From assembly GCA_028706315.1 (NCBI GenBank), contig JAQWBP010000011.1, positions 1 through 53,088 of the forward strand: a stretch of 53,088 nucleotides of DNA, given 5' to 3'. Shown here piece after piece: positions 18,161 through 26,086 of this stretch (its first letter is position 1; the number at the start of each line of letters is the position of its first letter). Under the pieces are notes generated by a model, which was not told where the DNA came from, did not search any database, and was given only the letters and a program-made list of their open reading frames with translations. Source of the stretch: Syntrophomonadaceae bacterium. GTDB lineage: Bacteria > Bacillota > Syntrophomonadia > Syntrophomonadales > Syntrophomonadaceae. Position numbers and translations under genes: made by a program.

Positions 18161-19060
18161 TTGCGGATTAATAAAAAATTAATGGTAATCATTGCTGTAG
18201 TTGTTCTAACTGCATTTACGGTGGTTGGATGCAACAGTTCGAGTAATAATGATGGCTCATCCGGAAAAGATGTGGCAACTAAAGGACCTATAACACTTTT
18301 GTATGTGCAGTGGGCATGTGCATCAGCTACAACTCATGTTGTTGCAGATATATTGGAGAATGAACTTGGTTATGATGTTGAACTGATTGATGTAGCTGCT
18401 GCTGCAATGTATGAAGGGTTAGCTTCAGACGAAGGTGATGCTTTATTTTGTAGCTGGTTACCAGTTACTCATGGGGAGTATATGGAAAAAGTTGGGGACA
18501 AAGTAGAGAATCTTGGTACTAATATGAATGGTGCTAAAATAGGTATGGTTGTACCAGATTATGTAGAAATTAATTCTATTGAAGAACTTAATTCAGTAAA
18601 AGATAAATTTGATGGAAAAATAACTGGTATAGATCCTGGAGCAGGGATAATGAAGTGTACCGATGCAGCGCTTAAAGAATATGCACTGGACTATGAGGTA
18701 TTAGAAGGTACTGATGCTACTATGGTAGCTGCACTTCAGCAGGCGATTAAAGACAAAGAGTGGATAGTAATTACTGGTTGGACCCCCCACTGGAAATTTG
18801 CCCGCTGGGACCTTAAATATCTGGATGATCCTAAAAAGGTTTATGGTGAAGAGGAACATATTGATACTGTAGTTAGGAAAGGACTTAAAGAAGAGATGCC
18901 TGATGCATATCAACTTTTTGCTAATTTTTCCTGGACTCCTGATGATTTAAGTGCCGCTATGGCGTTGGCTCAAGATATGGGGGATAGTAAGCAAGCTGCA
19001 CGGAAATGGGTAGAGCAAAACCAAGATTTGGTTGACTCCTGGTTGCCAGAAGAAAAATAA
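18161..19060 (+). CDS. opuAC: Glycine-betaine binding lipoprotein
   Basis: Substrate-binding protein of the betaine importer. The signal peptide ends in VVGC, a lipobox, so it is anchored outside the membrane. The mature part has the OpuAC/ProX layout with aromatic residues expected to cage the quaternary amine (YVQWACASATTHV, WLPVTHGEYM, TGWTPHWKFARWDLKYL). I choose the TTG at 18161, 11 bases after AAAGGAG, over the GTG at 18137 that adds eight residues before the signal peptide. Length 299. Last gene of the operon. Confidence 0.92.
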   Translation: MRINKKLMVIIAVVVLTAFTVVGCNSSSNNDGSSGKDVATKGPITLLYVQWACASATTHVVADILENELGYDVELIDVAAAAMYEGLASDEGDALFCSWLPVTHGEYMEKVGDKVENLGTNMNGAKIGMVVPDYVEINSIEELNSVKDKFDGKITGIDPGAGIMKCTDAALKEYALDYEVLEGTDATMVAALQQAIKDKEWIVITGWTPHWKFARWDLKYLDDPKKVYGEEEHIDTVVRKGLKEEMPDAYQLFANFSWTPDDLSAAMALAQDMGDSKQAARKWVEQNQDLVDSWLPEEK

Positions 19061-19123
19061 GAAGAAATTCAGGCCGTCAATGGGTTTCTTAGTTTTAGTT
19101 GAGTTTGACAGTCAAATGAATAT

Positions 19124-19166
19124 GTAAAAGAAAAGTGGGGTAAAATTGCCCTGCTTTTTCTTTTAC
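19124..19166 (+). terminator. Terminator of the opuA operon
   Basis: Long hairpin of GTAAAAGAAAAG plus GGG against CCC plus CTTTTTCTTTTAC, loop TAAAATTG, U-rich 3' arm. Confidence 0.8.
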
Positions 19167-19252
19167 AAAAATATGTATAAAACTATATATATTGTTATAA
19201 TTGAATTATGTAAGTAATAATGGTGATTTTATAGTATTTTCTCGAAGTAGTA

Positions 19253-19295
19253 TTGCCTGGTTGGTAATAACCCTGGTTATTAATGAGCCAGGCAA
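19253..19295. repeat. Nested inverted repeat in the opuAC-trpS gap
   Basis: Outer arms TTGCCTGG (19253-19260) and CCAGGCAA (19288-19295). Inside is the near-continuous palindrome TAATAACC-CT-GGTTATTA (19265-19282). It codes for nothing visible and lies between convergent genes. Confidence 0.6.
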
Positions 19296-19373
19296 ATTAG
19301 AATGGGATCTTCCTAAAACAGGCAACATTACTAGAATACCTGAAATAGAATAAGGTTAGCAAAATGCAGTACT

Positions 19374-19389
19374 AGATGTGTATAAGAGA
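19374..19389. other. 16-base match to the Tn5 mosaic end
   Basis: AGATGTGTATAAGAGA equals the first 16 bases of the 19-base Tn5/Nextera mosaic end; the next three are GGG instead of CAG. It abuts the trpS terminator stem. No transposase is nearby. Confidence 0.5.
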
Positions 19390-19427
19390 GGGATGGTACC
19401 TGTAGAGGCTTACAGGGTGCCATCCCT
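19378..19427 (-). terminator. Probable terminator of trpS
   Basis: A 16-base-pair stem with one bulge pairs 19389-19404 with 19411-19427. On the minus strand it is followed by CTCTTATACAC, only moderately U-rich. Confidence 0.6.
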
Positions 19428-19440
19428 GTTCTACAAAGGG

Positions 19441-20445
19441 TTAAAGGACATCGAAGTAGTTTATCTTCATAGCATCACGCACCTCAACCATGGTTTCCTT
19501 AGCAACAGAATGGGCTTTTTCAGTACCAGCCATCAGTATATCTTTGACTAGACTGGGGTTATTTATATATTTTTGTCTTCTTTCCCGCATGGGGTCAAGT
19601 AATTCATTTATTTTATTAGTTAATTTTTTCTTGCAGTTTACACAGCCTATCTCACCTTTGCGGCAGGAATCTTCGAGTTCTGCAACCTCGTCCTTATTAA
19701 ATACCTTATGATATTCATACACGGTACATACATCCGGGTGACCTGGATCAGTTTTTCTAATTCTGGAAGGATCAGTTACAGAGTTCCATACTTTCTGTTT
19801 TACCTCCTCAGGGGTATCGACCAGAAATATTGCGTTATTTAAACTCTTACTCATTTTAGCCTTACCATCCAGGCCGATTAACCGGGGGACATCCCCTACT
19901 AGTTCTTTAGGTTCAATAAGTACTGGTTTGTAAAGATCGTTAAAACGTCTAACAATCTTACGGGCCAGCTCTATATGGGGAATTTGGTCTTCTCCTACCG
20001 GAACCAGGTCTGCTTTAAAAATACTTATATCAGCTGCCTGGCTTACTGGATAGCCTAAAAAGCCGTAGGTAAGGTCAGTAAAACCATGTTGGGCAGCCTC
20101 GGATTTTACTGTGGGGTTATGACGGAGTACGTTTACCGAGGTGTACATGGAAAAGTACATAGTTAATTCATGAATTTCTGGAATCATGCTCTGCACAAAA
20201 ATAGTTGATAATTCGGGGTTCAATCCGGCTGCCAGGTAATCCGTAGTAATCTGGAAAATATCCCGGGCAAGATTTTCATCCTTCTCCCAGTGGGTAGTTA
20301 AAGCCTGCACATCAGCAATTATAATATAGCTCTCATATTGCTCCTGTAATTTTACCCTATTGGCAAGGCTGCCAACATAGTGCCCCAGATGGAGGCTTCC
20401 AGTTGGTCGGTCACCAGTGAGTATTCGTTTCTTGTTATCTGTCAT
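19441..20445 (-). CDS. trpS: Tryptophanyl-tRNA synthetase
   Basis: Class I synthetase charging tRNA-Trp, 334 residues. Motifs are GDRPTGSLHLGHYVGS (HIGH type) and KMSKS (near 197-201). In the C-terminal domain Cys240, Cys261, Cys268 and Cys271 form C-x20-C-x6-C-x2-C, close to the [4Fe-4S] pattern of the Thermotoga maritima enzyme. RBS AGGAGG precedes the ATG. Expression is controlled by a UGG T-box leader and a strong minus-strand promoter. Confidence 0.95.
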   Translation of the reverse strand: MTDNKKRILTGDRPTGSLHLGHYVGSLANRVKLQEQYESYIIIADVQALTTHWEKDENLARDIFQITTDYLAAGLNPELSTIFVQSMIPEIHELTMYFSMYTSVNVLRHNPTVKSEAAQHGFTDLTYGFLGYPVSQAADISIFKADLVPVGEDQIPHIELARKIVRRFNDLYKPVLIEPKELVGDVPRLIGLDGKAKMSKSLNNAIFLVDTPEEVKQKVWNSVTDPSRIRKTDPGHPDVCTVYEYHKVFNKDEVAELEDSCRKGEIGCVNCKKKLTNKINELLDPMRERRQKYINNPSLVKDILMAGTEKAHSVAKETMVEVRDAMKINYFDVL

Positions 20446-20485
20446 TTTTTACCGCTCCTCCTGACATATTAATGATAAAAGAAAA

Positions 20486-20749
20486 TAAAAAAGCCTCTGG
20501 TCTACAAGGGACGGAGGCTTTCCGCGGTGCCACCCTTTTTGACCCAGAGGTCCACTTTTAATCGTACTTCTCGTACTTATCCCTTTAACGGGGGATTCCG
20601 GCTAAGCTGGTATATTAACCTGGTTCGCTACTCAAAAGTCCATTCAATGTTATATATAGTACCAGCTTTCAGCTATCCTGGCTCTCTGTAACTATAAATA
20701 GTCATTTACTCTTCTTCGTCATCGTATTTACATTTTGTTATAATACTAA
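20486..20749 (-). ncRNA. T-box leader of trpS (tryptophan, UGG)
   Basis: On the minus strand it begins with the usual GAAGAAGAGTA region and carries the T-box core AGGGTGGCACCGCGG (20522-20536). The specifier codon is UGG at 20642-20640, in the GAATGGAC loop. A terminator pairs AAGCCTC with GAGGCTT followed by six T (20486-20520). Uncharged tRNA-Trp should stabilise the antiterminator and turn trpS on. Confidence 0.93.
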
Positions 20750-20755
20750 GTTACT

Positions 20756-20783
20756 ATTATAACGAATGCAAGGTGAATTTCAA
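20756..20783 (-). promoter_or_regulatory. Promoter of the trpS T-box transcript
   Basis: On the minus strand TTGAAA (20783-20778), 16-base spacer, TATAAT (20761-20756). Confidence 0.75.
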
Positions 20784-20885
20784 GTTATTTTATTTAACTA
20801 TTAGTATATCCAAACATTACTAGTATAATATGGGAAAAACCTATGCTTACAAATTATAGTATATTATAATAATATAAGGATAGAA

Positions 20886-20919
20886 ATATCGTAATACGTA
20901 ATATTTGTATTACGGATAT
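20886..20919. promoter_or_regulatory. Palindromic operator before the MarR gene
   Basis: ATATC-GTAATAC, 9-base centre, GTATTAC-g-GATAT. The position, about 20 bases before the start codon, suits autorepression by the MarR protein. Confidence 0.65.
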
Positions 20920-20938
20920 AGTAAAGGAGTTAGTCACT

Positions 20939-21361
20939 ATGGCAGATTTAGATACTTATTTATGTTTCTGCATAAGAGCTGCGATGAAGAAAATTGATAA
21001 AAACCTTAGTTCCAGATTACAGGACTACGGAATAAGTATTCCGCAATCATTTATTCTATTTTGTTTAAAAAATGAAAATGGCATAACCCTAAAGGAAATA
21101 GGCAATCGTACTTTAATCGACAGTTCTTCGATGACTGTTCTGGTAGATAAACTAGAAAAGGACAATCTGGTAGCAAGACAGCTTGATCTCCAGGACCGCA
21201 GGGCTATAAGGGTATTTATAACGGAGAAAGGTAAGAAGATTGCCGGGGAGGTTTCCCGAATCGGTAACGAGTTTAACTCTCATTTGTATGACTTATTAGG
21301 TGAAGGCAATCAGAAAGAGTTTATTCATGGGATAAAAAATATAACTAATGGTCTGGACTAA
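20939..21361 (+). CDS. MarR-family transcriptional regulator
   Basis: A 140-residue winged-helix regulator. The recognition helix region is TLIDSSSMTVLVDKLEKDNLV, and the wing carries the signature DLQDRRAIRVFITEKG. The start ATG has AAAGGAG 9 bases ahead. A strong palindrome lies in its leader. It is convergent with the two membrane pseudo-phosphatase genes and ends 10 bases from them. No efflux pump or enzyme typical of MarR targets is adjacent, so its ligand is unknown. Confidence 0.9.
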   Translation: MADLDTYLCFCIRAAMKKIDKNLSSRLQDYGISIPQSFILFCLKNENGITLKEIGNRTLIDSSSMTVLVDKLEKDNLVARQLDLQDRRAIRVFITEKGKKIAGEVSRIGNEFNSHLYDLLGEGNQKEFIHGIKNITNGLD

Positions 21362-21364
21362 TCA

Positions 21365-21400
21365 TTTTTCTTCACTCGTAAAGTCGAGTATAAAGAAAAA
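21365..21400. terminator. Bidirectional terminator shared by the MarR gene and the membrane-protein operon
   Basis: TTTTTCTT (21365-21372) and ACTCG (21374-21378) pair with CGAGT (21385-21389) and AAGAAAAA (21393-21400). It gives T-rich ends on both strands and overlaps the last codons of the minus-strand gene. Confidence 0.7.
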
Positions 21401-23519
21401 GCGAAAATAAGTATAATGCTAATGCGGCGGCAGCAGTAATACCAGAATCGTTAAAAAGAACTGCGATTACCGATGCGGCTATAATTCCCTGTATGCCTTT
21501 ATAGACCAAGGGCGCATGAGCAAAAAATTGTTTTACAGGTTTTAAAGGTTTAAAGATAGAGTACGCGAACGAAAGCATTGCTAGCAGGAATATCCAACCC
21601 CACATAGTATAATTTATAATCCTAATATGCATTTGTATTTTTTTTGTTATAATATTTAAAATTTCTGTTGGACCACTATTTATAATCATTGTCATACTGC
21701 GCCCCAGATGTGACTGGAGTTGCGCTGGCTGGTTATAATCAATTATGGCCATGGTTCCTACTAGGATAACCGTCCCTAATATCAGATAAAGTATGGTTCT
21801 TAGGTGAATATTCTTTTTATTAAATTTGATGAAAGTGTAACCCAGGCCAAGACTAGCCGTTATTGTACCCCCAACATTTATTCCGAAAAGTGGATAAGCT
21901 ATTAGAAATATTACCGCACAGAATAGTAGTGCCGTAATAAAATATTTGTTTCTGGTTGATGTTTCATGCAAAAATATAGCTGCAAAGCAGATAGTTGCAC
22001 CTATCATCACCCCCATGTATTCATTTCCCAGACCATAATACCTTAAACCGCTGATTATGTTATAGCTCATTACCGAGTTTTTAACTAGGCCCAGGTTGGT
22101 TACCAGGTCTACAGCCAGAACCATGACAGTAGTTAACAGAATCGGCAGAATTGAGTTTATCTTAAATAATTTGCCGGTTATGAAACTGGCAAGGGCAATA
22201 ACCAAACTGAGTGTTACCGAAACAAGCATAAAAATATTACGATTAAGAAGTTCGGCATTTGCTATAAGTAAAAGACTCAAAGGTACTGCGAGAGTATAAA
22301 GTATGAGAAGTTGCGCTATTGTTTTAGCGTGCTTTTTTAATGTAAGTAATGTTGCAACAAGTAAAAATAGAAACACGAGACTAATGTGCATAATAATAAT
22401 TTGCTGCCGGTTGGCATAACTGAAAACTACCTTCCGGTTCAATTGTTGTAAGGTTTGGTAAGTATTAGAATCAGGTTGTACATAAAGAGGATCATTGATT
22501 TCCTGCGTAATACAGTGTAGTACTGAATTTTTCAGATCAGTACCTGCAATTATTCCGTTCCGATGTGTAGTGTAGCTTTTCAGGGTTCCTGTAAAGGCAG
22601 GTTTAACTACTATTATAGGTGTAAGCAGCGCACTTTGCATTTGCTCTAGCTTTGATGCGGTTGGACTTATTACATAAACGGCTGTGCTTCCTGTATGTAG
22701 CTGTGTTTGTATTTCTCGAATACACCCATCTATTTGCGCAAGAATGCGCTGGCGTTCTTGCTGGTACTTTGCCGGTGAGAACAGCCCGTACATTGAATCT
22801 AGCCTGCTTAAATCACCAAATTCGATTAGCATTACCTTACTTGCGGCAAGTTCCCTAGCCTGTACAGCTATCTGTGTATAGTCACTCCAATAGCCAGGTG
22901 GTAAAGAATTATCTATTCTAATAATTTCCTGCCCCACTACGCCTTTATCAACTATTCCTTGAGAATCCATTAATATCAGTGCTCCGGGACGGGAATAGTA
23001 ACCGGGTAGATCGGAGTTGCCAATAACTGCTGTCTTATAATCCATACTGTGGAGAGTGTTTCCCAACTGTCCGGGTTTACCAAGATTGCGCTGTTCATTA
23101 TTTTTAAGTATGGGGATAATACTATCGATTACAATATTGTCATTTGCCGGGTTTATCCCTGTATTACGATAAAATACGTCTCCTGCATTTGCACAGTTTA
23201 CTTTTTCATCAGCCCGGTAATTGAACTGAGCTTTACTACTGCTCACGACGTTTTGACCTGCGGAAATTGTTGAACAGACGTTTTTAGTAGTTCTCTCTCC
23301 TCCGGTTACTGTGTTTAAAAGACCCATAGCCGCCGAATCTTGTAACTGCCATAAGTAGGGGGTAGTTTTGGGGTTAATATCATTTAAACTGAGCTTATCA
23401 ATCATGTAAATAATTACCCGATCACAAGAAGATGAGGGCTCACTGTTAGCCGCAGATACGCTGACTGGTGATGATAAAATTATAAGTATTAACAATATAA
23501 CTGTAATCAGTTTTTTCAT
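21372..23519 (-). CDS. Membrane protein with degenerate alkaline-phosphatase-like ectodomain (copy 2)
   Basis: A 715-residue protein, paralog of its upstream neighbour. Order: signal peptide (LITVILLILIILSSPVSVSA), an extracytoplasmic domain to about residue 365 with an alkaline-phosphatase-superfamily look (VIIYMID strand, TTPYLWQL, later RNGIIAGTDLKNSV), then about ten to twelve membrane segments. The usual SDHG metal motif is replaced by SPTAS, so catalysis is doubtful. Conserved with the paralog: GNSD, GDLSRLDS, GLRYYGLGNEYMGV, PLFGINVGG and NDSGITAAA, all probably near or in the membrane. It follows the first copy by 14 bases with RBS AAGGACGG. Function unknown; a role in envelope glycopolymer or lipid handling is only a guess. 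Confidence 0.7.
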   Translation of the reverse strand: MKKLITVILLILIILSSPVSVSAANSEPSSSCDRVIIYMIDKLSLNDINPKTTPYLWQLQDSAAMGLLNTVTGGERTTKNVCSTISAGQNVVSSSKAQFNYRADEKVNCANAGDVFYRNTGINPANDNIVIDSIIPILKNNEQRNLGKPGQLGNTLHSMDYKTAVIGNSDLPGYYSRPGALILMDSQGIVDKGVVGQEIIRIDNSLPPGYWSDYTQIAVQARELAASKVMLIEFGDLSRLDSMYGLFSPAKYQQERQRILAQIDGCIREIQTQLHTGSTAVYVISPTASKLEQMQSALLTPIIVVKPAFTGTLKSYTTHRNGIIAGTDLKNSVLHCITQEINDPLYVQPDSNTYQTLQQLNRKVVFSYANRQQIIIMHISLVFLFLLVATLLTLKKHAKTIAQLLILYTLAVPLSLLLIANAELLNRNIFMLVSVTLSLVIALASFITGKLFKINSILPILLTTVMVLAVDLVTNLGLVKNSVMSYNIISGLRYYGLGNEYMGVMIGATICFAAIFLHETSTRNKYFITALLFCAVIFLIAYPLFGINVGGTITASLGLGYTFIKFNKKNIHLRTILYLILGTVILVGTMAIIDYNQPAQLQSHLGRSMTMIINSGPTEILNIITKKIQMHIRIINYTMWGWIFLLAMLSFAYSIFKPLKPVKQFFAHAPLVYKGIQGIIAASVIAVLFNDSGITAAAALALYLFSLFLYTRLYE

Positions 23520-23533
23520 GATTATATCCGTCC

Positions 23534-25759
23534 TTAATAATGGGATTTAGAATAGTACATGGCTAACCACAGGCAGCATATAGCATACAAGGTAATAAAG
23601 GCAGCAGCAATAACACCCGTATCATTTGCGATAAAGACAGTTATTGCTGTAATAAGTAATGCTCTTATGATTTTAGCAAACCGGGATTGCTCTACCGCTA
23701 TGCGCAGAAAACTACTCCGAGCGGAAAACCAGGACCACACAAGAATTATAATAGATAAAAGTAAAAATATACTCCAGCTAGAATGATAAACTGTGCCAGC
23801 CAGTATACCAAGTTTAGTTCGTATAATGGAAACGAAGATAGGAAAGCCGCCATTAAATAGCATGCTTATAGCTTTGCCGGCATGGGAAGGGGCTGTACTA
23901 AATAGTGCATCGAGTCTGGCTACAGTAAGCACACCAGCTATAGCAATTAAACCGATAATGACAAGAAGTTTCAAGTTTAGCTGTTTTTCCATTAGCACCA
24001 TTAAAAGTACTCCTGTGGCAACTATTGATGTAATGAGACCACCCACATTAGCCCCAAAATGTGGGTGACCGATAGCGGTAGCCATTATAATCATAGCTGT
24101 GGTTGCTATCAATATTTTTAAAATTAATTTCGTATGTATTCGGTCTGTAAGCAGAGAAATAAAAATAATTGTACTGGCAATTAATACTCCCATGTAATCG
24201 TTTCCGATGCCATAAAATCTCCCCCCAGCGATAGCATCGGAGCCCAGGGGAGATAACAACATAAGGCGAGAGCCAGTAAAAACGTCAAGAGTTAATAAGA
24301 CCATAGTAATACCTGTTAATAAAAGCAAACCATTAGCAGGTTCTTTAATTAAGTATGCGATTAAGCCTCCGATTAATGCAGATAAGAGTAAAGTGAGCAT
24401 AATGGAGAATGCTAATGATGCGTATCCGGTATAACTTATAAAGAGAAAAACTATAGGGATGCTAAGGGTAGAATAAATAACCGGATTAATTAACTTAACA
24501 AGTTTGTTATCATTTTTGATATAAGCGAAAAAACCTCCCAGTAATGTTAGCAGGGCCATAAGCATAAATGTATAATGTAAAGGATTTCGACTTTCTCGCA
24601 AATTCTTATAAAGCTTTAATTGGTTATTTAGTTTTTCCAGGCTATTATCAGTCTTTTTTATAGTTGTAATACCCGTATTAGCCGAACTAATCTGAAAATC
24701 AAAATAATTAAAGATGGCTGGTAGCAGGTCGGAGTTAGAGACCAGACCAGTACGCCTTGTCGTAGGAGATGTTAATAATCCTTCTTTTTCATGGGGAGTA
24801 TACATTATAATTGGGGTTAAACCCAGATTATTATCCATTAGCATTTCATTACTGGGGTTAGGCGTAAGAATTATCATCATAGTATTATTCATATTTACCC
24901 GAGATAGAATTTCACCTAGTAGCAAGTCATTTTTTTCTATCGCGTTTTTTCTATGCTGGGTGAGGATATTATCAGCACAATTTATTCGGCTTGATTCGAC
25001 CCTGGTAGTATCCCCGGGGTCGACAACCAGGATATCAGCAGAATCTAATAAAGTGTCAAACTTCTGAAGAATTTGTTTATGATCGGCACGTACACCACCT
25101 GGGTGGGTGGGATCTGTTGTCAGTAAATCTTTACTTACATAACCTATAGGGGTAGAACCATTCTCGTCCATGGTCAGGAGAGCAGCATTCCTGTTAATAG
25201 AATATAAAGAATCAGCATTACCCAGGACTGCAATAGTTAGTCCCATTTCACGGGCCCAAGAACCTATTTGGCCAATTTGATAAACAGGGTTGTAGCTTGA
25301 GGAAATTTTCTTTAACTGTTCAGTATAAATATTTACGACTCCATGATCTGGATACGATTTACCGGTAAAAAGGGCATAAAACTCACCACCTTTAATGGTG
25401 GAATCTTTCGTGGTAAAGATTCCTGGTAGCTCATTTACGATCTCATCACTATTATAGGATAGGGCTGCATTGGCGATAGTCCCAACTCTAGCTCCGGCTG
25501 AAAGTGACATATATGCGCTAGAGGGGTTCATGTTTTTGGCCCGGACATTCATTAACCCGGTTCCGCTTTGTTTAATCAATTTATCAAGATTAGGAGTGTC
25601 TGCATGGATAATATCAGAGACATCAACATAATCCATAATATAGAGAACTACTTTAGTCTCTCCGTCACTGGCCAGAGCTGGCTGGATTACAAAAATATTA
25701 TGTATTATAAAAGACATTAAAAATACAACTATAAAGGCACTTAATTTTTTATAATTCAT
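23534..25759 (-). CDS. Membrane protein with degenerate alkaline-phosphatase-like ectodomain (copy 1)
   Basis: A 741-residue protein, first gene of a two-gene operon. A signal peptide ends near ALASDGE. The ectodomain (to about residue 395) shows superfamily marks VVLYIMD, TPNLDKL (as in sulfatases) and RRTGLVSNSDLLPAIFNYF, equivalent to the usual DLAPT segment. Where SDHG should be it has TPNPS, and the final His is missing, so metal binding looks lost. The membrane half has GRFYGIGNDYMGV, HFGANVGG and NDTGVIAAA, shared with copy 2. RBS AGGGGGAT precedes the ATG. Divergent from speD. No function can be assigned from the sequence. Confidence 0.7.
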   Translation of the reverse strand: MNYKKLSAFIVVFLMSFIIHNIFVIQPALASDGETKVVLYIMDYVDVSDIIHADTPNLDKLIKQSGTGLMNVRAKNMNPSSAYMSLSAGARVGTIANAALSYNSDEIVNELPGIFTTKDSTIKGGEFYALFTGKSYPDHGVVNIYTEQLKKISSSYNPVYQIGQIGSWAREMGLTIAVLGNADSLYSINRNAALLTMDENGSTPIGYVSKDLLTTDPTHPGGVRADHKQILQKFDTLLDSADILVVDPGDTTRVESSRINCADNILTQHRKNAIEKNDLLLGEILSRVNMNNTMMIILTPNPSNEMLMDNNLGLTPIIMYTPHEKEGLLTSPTTRRTGLVSNSDLLPAIFNYFDFQISSANTGITTIKKTDNSLEKLNNQLKLYKNLRESRNPLHYTFMLMALLTLLGGFFAYIKNDNKLVKLINPVIYSTLSIPIVFLFISYTGYASLAFSIMLTLLLSALIGGLIAYLIKEPANGLLLLTGITMVLLTLDVFTGSRLMLLSPLGSDAIAGGRFYGIGNDYMGVLIASTIIFISLLTDRIHTKLILKILIATTAMIIMATAIGHPHFGANVGGLITSIVATGVLLMVLMEKQLNLKLLVIIGLIAIAGVLTVARLDALFSTAPSHAGKAISMLFNGGFPIFVSIIRTKLGILAGTVYHSSWSIFLLLSIIILVWSWFSARSSFLRIAVEQSRFAKIIRALLITAITVFIANDTGVIAAAFITLYAICCLWLAMYYSKSHY

Positions 25760-25944
25760 TAACGATATCCCCCTGATGTATTAGCTAATATTTTAGTTGC
25801 CAGGTATTTACCTTTTTTTGTAGAATAAAATTCTAAGGAGTTTTTAAAATTGACAATCAGTTTTCTAGTTTGGTGCATATCATTATTATACGAAGCAACA
25901 TAGATAATACCAAAATTATTATTCATTAAAAATAAGGTTAATAA

Positions 25945-25967
25945 TATGTAGTAAATTATACTACATA
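25945..25967. repeat. Inverted repeat in the divergent control region
   Basis: TATGTAGTA (25945-25953), AATTA, TACTACATA (25959-25967), 18 bases before the speD -35. It could be an operator for speD, for the divergent membrane-protein operon, or for both. The rest of 25760-25984 shows nothing further that I recognise. Confidence 0.55.
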
Positions 25968-25984
25968 ATTTTTTGCAGTATTTA

Positions 25985-26012
25985 TTGACATGCGGCTGAA
26001 ATATGCTAAAAT
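25985..26012 (+). promoter_or_regulatory. Promoter of speD
   Basis: Perfect -35 TTGACA (25985-25990), 16-base spacer, extended -10 TGCTAAAAT (TAAAAT 26007-26012). A leader of about 70 bases follows. Confidence 0.8.
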
Positions 26013-26086
26013 TCTACTTGTGTCTTTTACGAGAGCCGAGAGGAGGTTTGGGATTTACTTTAAACAATTGAAGGGAGGCGACATTA

